A DNA stretch of 49,157 bases, taken from a virus. Positions 8,591 to 15,724 of this stretch are shown piece by piece (position 1 is the first letter of the stretch; each line of letters starts with the position of its first letter). The stretch spans positions 1 through 49,157 of IMG/VR virus record IMGVR_UViG_3300043568_000787. One strand, written 5' to 3'. The notes under the pieces were generated by a model. That model was not told the origin of the DNA and ran no database searches. It saw only the letters and a program-made list of their open reading frames with translations. A program made the translations under genes and the position numbers.

Positions 8591-9415
8591 ATGAAAGTTA
8601 ATTACTTAAACAACAAAGATTTATTAGAAGAAATACACAAAAGCAAAAATACATTCTGCTCATTTACCCAACCAGAATATCATCGTTATGATTTGATATT
8701 GCCCACTGTTGATAAAATTAACATTCGAACTGTTGCTGAAGCTAAACGGGCACAGGCCAAACGAATGAGTCAAGAGGCGTATGCTCGACGTAAAGCTGCC
8801 GGGGAAAAAGTCAAACAAGCAGACTGCGAAGTGGACTATAAAAAGATTGCTAAAACAGACATTGTGTTTAGAATTATGTCGTTTGAGCACATTCCGTTAA
8901 ACGGTACCCGTAAAAAAAATCCAAAGACCATAGCGGATCATAGAGATAAAGTTAATTTTCCTCCATTTCAACACTGGAAGTTCGACGATAAAGATATTTT
9001 AGTATGTGTTGGAAAAAGTCACTGGAAGGGTGATTTAGAAACTGGTAAATTTAACAAAGATCACGGGCAGATTACAAATACACTTGCCCGTATGTACATT
9101 AAATTATGTGAACGATATGCCACAAGAGGCAATGTACGAGGTTATACTTACAACGACGAAATGAAAGGACAGGCTATTTTACAACTAACACAAATTGGTT
9201 TACAATTTGATGAAAGCAAAAGTGATAACCCATTTGCCTACTTTACGGCAGCGGTGACTAACAGTTTTGTTCGCATTATTAATTTAGAAAAACGTAATCA
9301 AAATATTCGTGACGACCTATTGGAGATGAATGGCATGAATCCTAGCTACAGCAGAACTGGCGCTGGTGAACATGCAAATGCTATAAAACGTTTCGAAGGT
9401 GAATCAGGTGAGTAA
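8591..9415 (+). CDS. 55: Late-transcription sigma factor gp55
   Basis: This 274-aa protein is the T4 gp55-type sigma factor, which binds host RNA polymerase core and recognises the late TATAAATA box. The N-terminus MKVNYLNNKDLLEEI matches the T4 NNKELL start. The sigma region-2-like part lies at about 155-250, with ITNTLARMYIKLCERYATRG, YTYNDEMKGQAILQLTQIGL and QFDESKSDNPFAYFTAAVTN. Between them is an insertion of roughly 120 residues, rich in Lys/Arg, with FPPFQHWKFDDKDIL and CVGKSHWKGD. T4 gp55 (185 aa) lacks it, but I recall a similar arrangement in marine cyanophage gp55. The gene heads the early-type operon and overlaps gp47. Confidence is high. Confidence 0.93.
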   Translation: MKVNYLNNKDLLEEIHKSKNTFCSFTQPEYHRYDLILPTVDKINIRTVAEAKRAQAKRMSQEAYARRKAAGEKVKQADCEVDYKKIAKTDIVFRIMSFEHIPLNGTRKKNPKTIADHRDKVNFPPFQHWKFDDKDILVCVGKSHWKGDLETGKFNKDHGQITNTLARMYIKLCERYATRGNVRGYTYNDEMKGQAILQLTQIGLQFDESKSDNPFAYFTAAVTNSFVRIINLEKRNQNIRDDLLEMNGMNPSYSRTGAGEHANAIKRFEGESGE

Positions 9416-10421
9416 TTTATTTAAAAAAGTTGCTTGCTTTACAGACATACATTTTGGATTAAAATCAAACAGTCAAACACACAATCAAGACTGTGAAGAT
9501 TTTGTTGATTGGTATATTGCAAAGGCCAAGGAGAACGGATGTGATACAGGTATTTTTATGGGCGATTGGCATCACAACCGCAATAGTCTTAATATTACAA
9601 CTATGGACTACAGCCTTAGAGCCCTTGAGAAACTGGGACAGGCTTTTGATAAGTTTTATTTCTTTCCTGGTAATCATGATCTTTATTACAAAGACAAGCG
9701 GGATATTCACAGCGTCGAATTCGGAAAGTATATTCCTGGAATTACTGTGGTACACGAACCTACTACTATTGGCGACGTCACCTTATGTCCGTGGCTTGTC
9801 GGAGACGAATGGAAAACCATAGGCAAGAAAGGTGGCAAATATATCTTTGGTCACTTTGAATTGCCCAGTTTCTTCATGAATGCCATGGTTCAGATGCCGG
9901 ATCATGGTGAAATTCAGTTGGATAGTTTTAAAAACTACGAACTTGGGTTTAGCGGACACTTTCATAAACGACAACAACGTCAAAATATGCATTACATTGG
10001 TAATGCGTTTCCGCACAACTATGCTGATACGTGGGACGACGAACGCGGCATGATGATTTTAGAGTGGGATGGTGTGCCCCAGTATATTAACTGGACAGAG
10101 TGTCCTAAATTTAGAACTATTAAATTAAGTCAGTTGATTGACGAAGCAGATACGCTGATTACCAGCAAGATGCATCTGCGAGTAAGTCTCGACATTGACA
10201 TCAGCTACGAAGAAGCTAGCTTTATCAAGGAAAAATTTATTAGTGATTATGATATTAGAGAACTAACACTGATATCTGAAAAGAAAGAAGTTGAAATCAA
10301 TACTGATATCAATATACAAGCATTTGAAAGTGTGGATCAAATTGTGAGCAATCAGTTGGTCAATATCGAAAGTGACACTTTCGATAGTAAAGTATTATTG
10401 AGTATCTATAATAGCCTATGA
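9408..10421 (+). CDS. 47: Recombination endonuclease subunit gp47 (SbcD/Mre11-like)
   Basis: This is the nuclease subunit of the gp46-gp47 complex, which resects DNA ends for recombination-dependent replication and host DNA breakdown. All metallophosphoesterase motifs are present: FTDIHFG near the N-terminus, MGDWHHN, PGNHD, FGHFE and SGHFHKRQ. The length of 337 aa matches T4 gp47 (339 aa). I take the GTG at 9408 as the start, because an AAGG lies about 8 bases upstream and the protein then begins VSNLFKKVACFTD; a GTG at 9399 in the same frame is the alternative. It overlaps the end of gp55 and shares ATGA with gp46, so the three are translationally coupled. Confidence 0.93.
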   Translation: MSNLFKKVACFTDIHFGLKSNSQTHNQDCEDFVDWYIAKAKENGCDTGIFMGDWHHNRNSLNITTMDYSLRALEKLGQAFDKFYFFPGNHDLYYKDKRDIHSVEFGKYIPGITVVHEPTTIGDVTLCPWLVGDEWKTIGKKGGKYIFGHFELPSFFMNAMVQMPDHGEIQLDSFKNYELGFSGHFHKRQQRQNMHYIGNAFPHNYADTWDDERGMMILEWDGVPQYINWTECPKFRTIKLSQLIDEADTLITSKMHLRVSLDIDISYEEASFIKEKFISDYDIRELTLISEKKEVEINTDINIQAFESVDQIVSNQLVNIESDTFDSKVLLSIYNSL

Positions 10422-12199
10422 CAATTAAAATTAAAGAACTAACTGTTAAAAATTTCATGAGTGTGGGTAATCAAACCCAAGCGGTAGACTTCTGTAAAGA
10501 ACAACTTACCCTTGTACTAGGTGAAAACCTAGATCAAGGTGGAGATGACAGTGGAAGCCGTAACGGTACCGGTAAGACTACCATTATCAATGCCTTAACC
10601 TATGCGTTATACGGCACAGCATTGACCAATATCAAGAAAGATAACTTGATCAACAAGATCAATGGCAAAAACATGTTGGTTACACTGAGTTTTGAAAAAG
10701 ACGGTAACAAGTACAAGATTGAACGGGGTCGCAAACCTGCTATCATGAAGTTCTATGTGAACGATCAAGAACACTCTGTTGACTCTGCTGATGACAGTCA
10801 AGGTGACATGCGGGAAACGCAAAAGGACCTTGATGACTTAATGGGTATGAGTCACGATATGTTTAAGCATATCTTGGCTTTGAATACCTATACCGAACCG
10901 TTCTTAAGCATGAAAGCCAACGAACAACGTGCTATCATTGAACAACTGTTAGGCATTACCTTACTAAGTGAAAAGGCAGAGGCTCTTAAAGAGCAAGTGA
11001 GAGTAACTAAAGATCAAATTTATCAAGAGAACGCAGATATCGAAGCTGTAAAGAAGTCTAATGAAAAAATTCAATTGAGTATTACTGGTTTGGAGACAAG
11101 ACTGAGTGCTTGGTATGCTCAGCAACGAACAGATTGCGATAGAATTACCAAGTCCATAGAAGAACTACAAGCAGTAGACATCGAACGAGAACTCACAGCT
11201 CACGCTAAGTTAAAAACATACAATGAGCAAGCAGCTAAAATAAAAAGCCTTAACAAAGAAAAGGCCACAATTGAAACTGCGTTAATTCAAGCTGATAAAA
11301 GTGTAACCAAATACACAAAAGAAATAGAGCAACTAAAAAATAACACTTGTCCAGCTTGTGAGCAAGAGCTACACACCCACAAGCATGAAGAAATGTCCGT
11401 GCTTGCTGAAAAGAATCTAGCAGATGCTTACACATATCTTCAAAGCCTCAGTGATAGCTATGCTATTATTGTGACTGAGCTTGAAGGTATCGGCGATATC
11501 AACGGTAGGCCAACAACTTATTACGATACACTAGAAGAAGCTCTTAAACATCAAAACAATTTAACCAGTTTAGAAACTGCGTTGGGTGCTAGACAGCAAG
11601 AAACAGATCCTTATCAAGAACAAATAGATGATTTGCGTAATACTGCGCTTCAAGAAATCACATGGGATAGCATAAACAATCTCAATGTACTTAAGGGCCA
11701 TCAAGAGTTTTTGCTCAAGTTGCTGACCAGCAAAGATAGTTTTATCCGTAAAAAGATCATAGATCAAAATCTTGCCTACCTTAATAATAGGCTTACCTAC
11801 TATTTGGATAAAATGGGATTACCCCACACAGTGGTATTTCAAAATGATTTAACTGTGGAAATTACACAACTTGGGCAGGATCTAGACTTTGACAATTTGT
11901 CACGTGGAGAACGCAATAGGTTAATTTTAGGATTAAGCTGGAGTTTTAGAGATGTGTGGGAAAGTTTGTATCAAAGTATCAACTTGTTATTCATTGATGA
12001 ACTTATTGACAACGGACTAGATGCCGCAGGCGTAGAAAATGCCTTAAGTGTCTTAAAGAAGATGGCTAGGGAACGTAAGAAAAACATTTATTTGATCAGT
12101 CACAAGGACGAATTAATCGGACGAGTGAACAATGTACTCAAAGTGATTAAAGAAAATGGATTCACTAGCTATGCTAATGACTTAGAAATTGAAAATTGA
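10418..12199 (+). CDS. 46: Recombination endonuclease subunit gp46 (SbcC/Rad50-like ATPase)
   Basis: This 593-aa SMC-like ATPase partners gp47. The Walker A motif GSRNGTGKTT has its lysine at residue 53. Coiled-coil arms rich in Glu, Lys and Gln flank a zinc-hook CPAC at about residue 310. The ABC signature LSRGERNRLIL is near residue 495 and Walker B LLFIDELID near 525. T4 gp46 is 560 aa. The ATG overlaps the gp47 stop (ATGA), and its own TGA overlaps the next ATG. The role in recombination and replication is established for the family. Confidence 0.95.
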   Translation: MTIKIKELTVKNFMSVGNQTQAVDFCKEQLTLVLGENLDQGGDDSGSRNGTGKTTIINALTYALYGTALTNIKKDNLINKINGKNMLVTLSFEKDGNKYKIERGRKPAIMKFYVNDQEHSVDSADDSQGDMRETQKDLDDLMGMSHDMFKHILALNTYTEPFLSMKANEQRAIIEQLLGITLLSEKAEALKEQVRVTKDQIYQENADIEAVKKSNEKIQLSITGLETRLSAWYAQQRTDCDRITKSIEELQAVDIERELTAHAKLKTYNEQAAKIKSLNKEKATIETALIQADKSVTKYTKEIEQLKNNTCPACEQELHTHKHEEMSVLAEKNLADAYTYLQSLSDSYAIIVTELEGIGDINGRPTTYYDTLEEALKHQNNLTSLETALGARQQETDPYQEQIDDLRNTALQEITWDSINNLNVLKGHQEFLLKLLTSKDSFIRKKIIDQNLAYLNNRLTYYLDKMGLPHTVVFQNDLTVEITQLGQDLDFDNLSRGERNRLILGLSWSFRDVWESLYQSINLLFIDELIDNGLDAAGVENALSVLKKMARERKKNIYLISHKDELIGRVNNVLKVIKENGFTSYANDLEIEN

Positions 12200-12441
12200 T
12201 GGAAGACGCACATACCAGTCTAATGAGAAAAGTACATGAGTACTACAAGCTACACCAGAGATGGCAAGCTAGACAAACTCATGTGGCTGGTATCGAGCTA
12301 CGACGGCTCTTGGCTGAAATAAGAGACTTAACAATCACTAGGCGCGAAGAAATACAGGCAATTAGGGCAACTAAACCAAAAGTTAAAAGTCCCAAGTACA
12401 AAGAATCACTTTTAAAAGATCAAGAGGCCAATAAGAACTAA
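12199..12441 (+). CDS. Small conserved-type helical protein, unknown function
   Basis: This 80-aa, strongly charged and probably all-helical protein starts MEDAHTSLMRKVHEYYKLHQ and ends in a Lys-rich tail. I do not recognise a family. The start is the ATG at 12199-12201, which overlaps the gp46 stop (TGATG) and implies translational coupling to the gp46/47 complex. An early nucleic-acid-binding or regulatory role would fit its basic composition and position, but nothing in the sequence proves it. Confidence 0.6.
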   Translation: MEDAHTSLMRKVHEYYKLHQRWQARQTHVAGIELRRLLAEIRDLTITRREEIQAIRATKPKVKSPKYKESLLKDQEANKN

Positions 12442-12448
12442 CTAGTTG

Positions 12449-12886
12449 ATGTCATGGTATTATCAAAACACAATAGTCGAAACCTTACCTGAAGTATGTA
12501 TTGGATTTGTCTATTGTATCACTAATAACATCACTGGTCGAAAATATATAGGCAAGAAATTATCAAAATTTTCTAAAACAACTTATAAAACAGTAAAACT
12601 CAAGAACGGCACCAAGAAGAAAAAGCGGATTAAATCCAAAATTGATTCTGACTGGCGTGAATACTATGGCTCAAACGACCAACTAAACAAAGACGTAGAA
12701 CAACAAGGCAGAGAAAATTTCCATAGAGAAATAATTTATTACTGCACATCAAAGGCTGAATGTAGTTATATCGAGGCAAGAGAACAATTCTCCAGGCGGG
12801 TATTAGAATCAGATGACTACTACAACGGACAAATCGCTGTTCGTGTACACGGCTCACACATCAAAGGCAAACAACTAAACGGTTAA
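12449..12886 (+). CDS. GIY-YIG nuclease-fold protein, SegE-like
   Basis: This 145-aa protein carries a GIY-YIG-like N-terminal motif: GFVYCITNNITGRKYIGKK (about residues 19-37), where VYC replaces GIY and KYIG provides the second half. A basic stretch, NGTKKKKRIKSKI, and DSDWREYYGSND follow. C-terminal residues include the acidic EAREQF, a candidate for the metal-binding glutamate of this fold. Similar proteins occur in T4-like phages as free-standing homing-type endonucleases (Seg family). It begins 8 bases after the previous gene with no clear ribosome site, and is followed at once by a hairpin-rich non-coding region. Fold assignment is good; activity and any homing role are inference. Confidence 0.7.
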   Translation: MSWYYQNTIVETLPEVCIGFVYCITNNITGRKYIGKKLSKFSKTTYKTVKLKNGTKKKKRIKSKIDSDWREYYGSNDQLNKDVEQQGRENFHREIIYYCTSKAECSYIEAREQFSRRVLESDDYYNGQIAVRVHGSHIKGKQLNG

Positions 12887-13199
12887 GGCTTCCACCGGCT
12901 AATCTCGGGTGGCGAACAGAAGAAACCTGGACCCAGTGTCGCAGGGATCCGTAGACTCTTGCCGTTAAGAGCACTCAATCAGTATCCTTTACAGGACCAG
13001 GATCGCAAAGCTGCCGCGGTTTGATTGTTTCAAGGATTTCAAAGGCAAAAAGAGGGAGAAATACCCACGTTTGCTAGCATGTTAGCGTATGTTAGTGGAC
13101 CGCCGTCATAATAAAGACACAGCTCGAGGTACCGGATGACCGCCTCTGTAACTGCTGTAACGCTAAGTGGATTGTGCAACTCAGATAATGTTCAATTTT

Positions 13200-13219
13200 C
13201 TTTGCCCGCAAGGGCAAAG
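13200..13219 (+). other. Perfect 8-bp hairpin with GNRA (GCAA) tetraloop
   Basis: CTTTGCCC at 13200-13207 and GGGCAAAG at 13212-13219 pair without mismatch around GCAA, a classic stable RNA tetraloop. Neither strand has a T-run after it, so it is not an intrinsic terminator. Flanking GTTCA (13190-13194) and TGAAC (13226-13230), then GATT and AATC, extend the stem. Confidence 0.7.
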
Positions 13220-13297
13220 TGTGACTGAACAATCTAGATAATACTTAAATGCTTCGCATTAATAATAAAGAAAATAGTTCGAGCGTGAGCGAAGAAC

Positions 13298-13316
13298 AGT
13301 TGAACGTAGTTCAACT
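13298..13316 (+). repeat. Perfect inverted repeat just before the late promoter of the next gene
   Basis: AGTTGAAC-GTA-GTTCAACT is an 8-bp perfect palindrome with a 3-base spacer, ending four bases before the ATAAATA box. As RNA it is a hairpin followed by TT and AT-rich sequence, so it could be a weak terminator or an RNA 3' end; as DNA it could be a protein site. Confidence 0.55.
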
Positions 13317-13320
13317 TTAA

Positions 13321-13327
13321 ATAAATA
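13321..13327 (+). promoter_or_regulatory. Late promoter box six bases before an ATG
   Basis: ATAAATA ends exactly six bases before the ATG at 13334. T4 late transcription starts about six bases after the box, so the message would have no leader or only one base. No Shine-Dalgarno sequence is present. Confidence 0.55.
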
Positions 13328-13333
13328 TATATT

Positions 13334-14656
13334 ATGAAAGTCCATCAAATAGTCTCTGAAAGAACTGAATCATTGAATGAAGCCGTACCTCTTGTAATAG
13401 CAGGTATTGGAATAGGTACAATAATTACCGCAATCTCTGTAGGCATGAGTGCTTGGAGTGCCTACGAAATATACAAATTCATTGGCAAATACAACCAAGA
13501 TCCTGAATCAATTACTGACGACGAATGGAATGATCTATTCATAGATGCTGTACTATTGTTTACACCTGGCTTTGCCAAGCTGGGTAAAGCAGGAATACTT
13601 AAACTTATTCCTAAGTCATGGCAAAGTAAAGGCGGCAAGTGGTTAAAAAAGAAAGTTACTGAGCGTCTTGCCCAATTAGAAAAAACAGTAGCTAAAACAG
13701 AAAAAATAAACTTGAGAAAATTTGACCCTGACAGTAAAGTAGGGTTTGAAAAAATTAAAGCCTACTTAAAAATGCGTGGTGCCAATGCTTCCATGAAGGC
13801 AGCAGCCCAGGCAAGGATGGGATTTATACCCGATGTAGCCATGACTGTGATAAAAACTGTTGTGGGTTTAGAATTTGTAAGAGAATACTACGTGGATTTG
13901 TCCGTGTTAGAGGAAGACTACCAAGATTATAAAGCTGGCAAAGATTCTCCTTTTGGAAAAATGTCAGAGCAAGAAGCCTATAACAAGTATCAACAGTTAA
14001 GAAAGAAACTGTTAGGAGAATTGGCCATTGGTGTTGCCTTAAATACTGGAGTGGCCAGCAAATTCTTTGGCGCAATGTCAGGCATGTTTAAAGGTATTGC
14101 CACAGGTGCAGCTACACTGGGCGGCGCCAGCATTACAACAACAAAATATTTAGGTATGTTTGTTAGCTTGCCTACTAACGTGGCAAAAGGTATTTCTAAA
14201 TTAATTGAAATGGGGCCTGCGGCCCCAGCTTTCTTGATATTCATGCGTACCAGTGCTGGTAAAGAATTTTTAAATAGTTCTTTGGTAAGAGCAATTACTG
14301 AACCAACAGGGGCATTGACAGCAGCCGCTATTGATTTACTAGAAAAAGGATTACAGGAAGCTGGACTACTAGATGGTCCACTACCTGGTAAGACCGCAGT
14401 AAAACCACCAACTGGTGATGCTGCCGATGGCGCAAGACAAGCTACAAATGGTATGAATATTCAATGGGTTGGCAAGAAACTTTACATTAATAATCAACAA
14501 ATTAGTGATGAAAATGGATATCGTCTAGTAGGCAACGACAAACTTAATGACATAAAAGCTAGGGTTGGTGTTGCCGGCATTCCTGATCCTACTTTAAAAA
14601 TACAGGACGACCCTAAGAAAAAATACGGCGTCTATGGTTACGACGAAATTAAATAA
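13334..14656 (+). CDS. Putative packaged/injected virion protein with capsid-targeting-like N-terminus
   Basis: I do not recognise this 440-aa protein as a named family. Its first 17 residues, MKVHQIVSERTESLNEA, resemble T4 capsid-targeting peptides (MKTYQEFI...EA) and end in LNE-A, which fits the gp21 protease consensus (L/I)-x-E. Hydrophobic or Gly/Ala-rich segments follow at about 18-50, 75-95 and 235-315 (for example VIAGIGIGTIITAISVG and ELAIGVALNTGVASKFFGAM), with a basic stretch PKSWQSKGGKWLKKKV between. Such membrane-active composition would suit a protein packed in the head and ejected with DNA. It lies alone between the early operon and convergent gp26 genes, with a late promoter box directly before it and a terminator after it. 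Virion location and function are inference. Confidence 0.6.
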   Translation: MKVHQIVSERTESLNEAVPLVIAGIGIGTIITAISVGMSAWSAYEIYKFIGKYNQDPESITDDEWNDLFIDAVLLFTPGFAKLGKAGILKLIPKSWQSKGGKWLKKKVTERLAQLEKTVAKTEKINLRKFDPDSKVGFEKIKAYLKMRGANASMKAAAQARMGFIPDVAMTVIKTVVGLEFVREYYVDLSVLEEDYQDYKAGKDSPFGKMSEQEAYNKYQQLRKKLLGELAIGVALNTGVASKFFGAMSGMFKGIATGAATLGGASITTTKYLGMFVSLPTNVAKGISKLIEMGPAAPAFLIFMRTSAGKEFLNSSLVRAITEPTGALTAAAIDLLEKGLQEAGLLDGPLPGKTAVKPPTGDAADGARQATNGMNIQWVGKKLYINNQQISDENGYRLVGNDKLNDIKARVGVAGIPDPTLKIQDDPKKKYGVYGYDEIK

Positions 14657-14864
14657 TAGCCATACGGCTATTTTTGGTAATTTCAATATTTTCTTTTATA
14701 ATCTCATTCATGATCTGCCTATCCTCGTAGCCGTAAACGTGCATTAGATCCTGACTGCTTACTCCGCCTCGCATGTACCAACTTATGCGAAAGATTTCAT
14801 CTTTTATTTGTTTTGTATCTAATTCTAAACTGTTAACCAACTCTTCGATGTCAGATCTAGACAA
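14649..14864 (-). CDS. Small gp26-linked protein, possible tail/hub assembly factor
   Basis: This is a 71-aa helical protein with MSRSDIEELVNSLELDTKQI, then WYMRGGVSSQDLMHVYGYED. I recall similar small proteins downstream of gp26 in marine T4-like phages, with no proven function. It starts 11 bases after the gp26 stop on the same strand. By position it could be a hub assembly factor working with gp26, comparable to T4 gp51 or to tail assembly chaperone pairs; that is inference. Its last codons overlap the 3' end of the convergent gene by 8 bases and contain that gene's terminator. Confidence 0.7.
   Translation of the reverse strand: MSRSDIEELVNSLELDTKQIKDEIFRISWYMRGGVSSQDLMHVYGYEDRQIMNEIIKENIEITKNSRMAII
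14655..14675 (+). terminator. Intrinsic terminator of the 13334 gene, inside the convergent gene
   Basis: AATAGCC (14655-14661) pairs with GGCTATT (14666-14672) around ATAC and is followed by further T residues to 14675. It begins at the stop codon of the plus-strand gene and lies inside the last codons of the minus-strand small gene. Confidence 0.7.
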
Positions 14865-14875
14865 GGGTAACAGTT

Positions 14876-15691
14876 TTATACGAAAAAACTTGATTGGTCC
14901 ATTACAACTTCAATAGCGTTTTCAGTGCCACAATTGCCGCAAATGACTTTTTGTTTTGGCATCTCCCAAAGTTCTTTATTCTTTTCAAGTTTACTCTTGA
15001 TAAGAGTATAATGTTCTCGGTTAGTGTTAGACAACCACTCTCGAATATGATCTTTCTCAGTTACTAATACATTGGGAATTTGAACTGACTCAATGGCAGT
15101 TAAAAATACATGTACTTGTATTTCAGCTAGTTTAGCATAGATATCATCCATGACTTGTTGCCTACGGTCGATATCTATATCAGCAATCTGACCAAGCATT
15201 TTTTGTAATTTAAAATTTTCCAAGTTTACTATTGTCATTTCTTCGTAGCTTAACGGCTTAAAGTTAATGGTAATTTCTTCGTCAACTACTAGTCTATTGT
15301 CAAAATTCTTATCAGCATAGTGATCCATGACACTAGTTAAATCAATGGCAAAGTCGTTTTCAGTACCACAGTTAGTACAGGTATGTCCAATACTCATTTC
15401 TTTACCGTATGTTGCCATTCTAATGGAAACTAATAATACATCTAGATCAATACTGGGCACTTTATGTGCGTCTGTAATATATGGACAACAACTTTCTATT
15501 AATTTTACTGTGGCTTCACCGTTAAACAAGCTGTCAGGTGTTTTCATTATGAGTTCATCCATGCCAGTCATGGCAAAAATTGGCACTTTACTAACATCTC
15601 CTTGTAGAGTACCTTCCTCGTAGTACAGCCCTTTGCTGGGCAAACTGATAAACAACTTGGGTTGTCTAAAGTATTTTTGTAATGGATTCAT
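14876..15691 (-). CDS. 26: Baseplate hub subunit gp26 (T4 baseplate family)
   Basis: This 271-aa protein matches the T4 gp26 family (Pfam T4_baseplate). The N-terminal NPLQKYFRQPKLFISLPSKG is characteristic, followed by VPIFAMTGMDELIMKTPDSL and ESCCPYITD. Two CxxCG knuckles, C105-C108 and C251-C254, could form one zinc ribbon. T4 gp26 (208 aa) works in assembly of the central hub. The gene is separated from the main tail operon and has its own late box at 15725-15731 (minus), facing the tape-measure promoter. A weak GGGA precedes the ATG. The family call is strong; the zinc site is a reading of the cysteines. Confidence 0.88.
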   Translation of the reverse strand: MNPLQKYFRQPKLFISLPSKGLYYEEGTLQGDVSKVPIFAMTGMDELIMKTPDSLFNGEATVKLIESCCPYITDAHKVPSIDLDVLLVSIRMATYGKEMSIGHTCTNCGTENDFAIDLTSVMDHYADKNFDNRLVVDEEITINFKPLSYEEMTIVNLENFKLQKMLGQIADIDIDRRQQVMDDIYAKLAEIQVHVFLTAIESVQIPNVLVTEKDHIREWLSNTNREHYTLIKSKLEKNKELWEMPKQKVICGNCGTENAIEVVMDQSSFFV

Positions 15692-15706
15692 AGCTTTTTT
15701 ATCCCG

Positions 15707-15713
15707 ATAAATA
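15707..15713 (+). promoter_or_regulatory. Late promoter box for the tape measure-head operon
   Basis: The plus strand reads CGATAAATAT. Predicted start is near 15719, giving a leader of about 39 bases to the ATG at 15758, with GGAA at 15746-15749 as ribosome site. Confidence 0.6.
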
Positions 15714-15724
15714 TATTATACGAT

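Larger units (their letters stand above)
12887..13317 (+). ncRNA. Candidate large structured non-coding RNA
   Basis: These 431 bases hold no plausible gene but many complementary segments. (a) CTT/AAG and CCACC/GGTGG make a stem at 12889-12922. (b) GATCC (12946) pairs with GGATC (13000) and encloses two hairpins, CTCTT/AAGAG (12956-12971) and TCCT/AGGA (12985-12996), a three-way junction. (c) GCGGT (13016) could pair with ACCGC (13099), enclosing GCTA/TAGC (13073-13086). (d) ACAGC/GCTGT, GAGG/CCTC and CGG/CCG form one bulged stem with an ATGA loop (13119-13158). (e) GATT/AATC, GTTCA/TGAAC and the 8-bp CTTTGCCC/GGGCAAAG with a GCAA tetraloop form a long stem (13170-13234). (f) Three short hairpins follow. 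It would be made by read-through from the gp55-gp46 operon or from its own promoter. It does not look like tRNA, tmRNA, RNase P or a group I intron to me. Strand is inferred from the neighbours. Confidence 0.45.

Noticed and set aside
12887-13333. tRNA, tmRNA, RNase P RNA or group I intron in the non-coding region
   Set aside because: No cloverleaf with TTCRA arm, no tmRNA end sequences, no RNase P core motifs and no P3/P7 intron core were found by eye; flanking genes are complete, so nothing is interrupted.
14864-14876. Programmed frameshift joining gp26 to the small downstream protein, as in lambda-type tail chaperones
   Set aside because: The two frames do not overlap, and no slippery heptamer was seen near the gp26 stop; separate genes are simpler.
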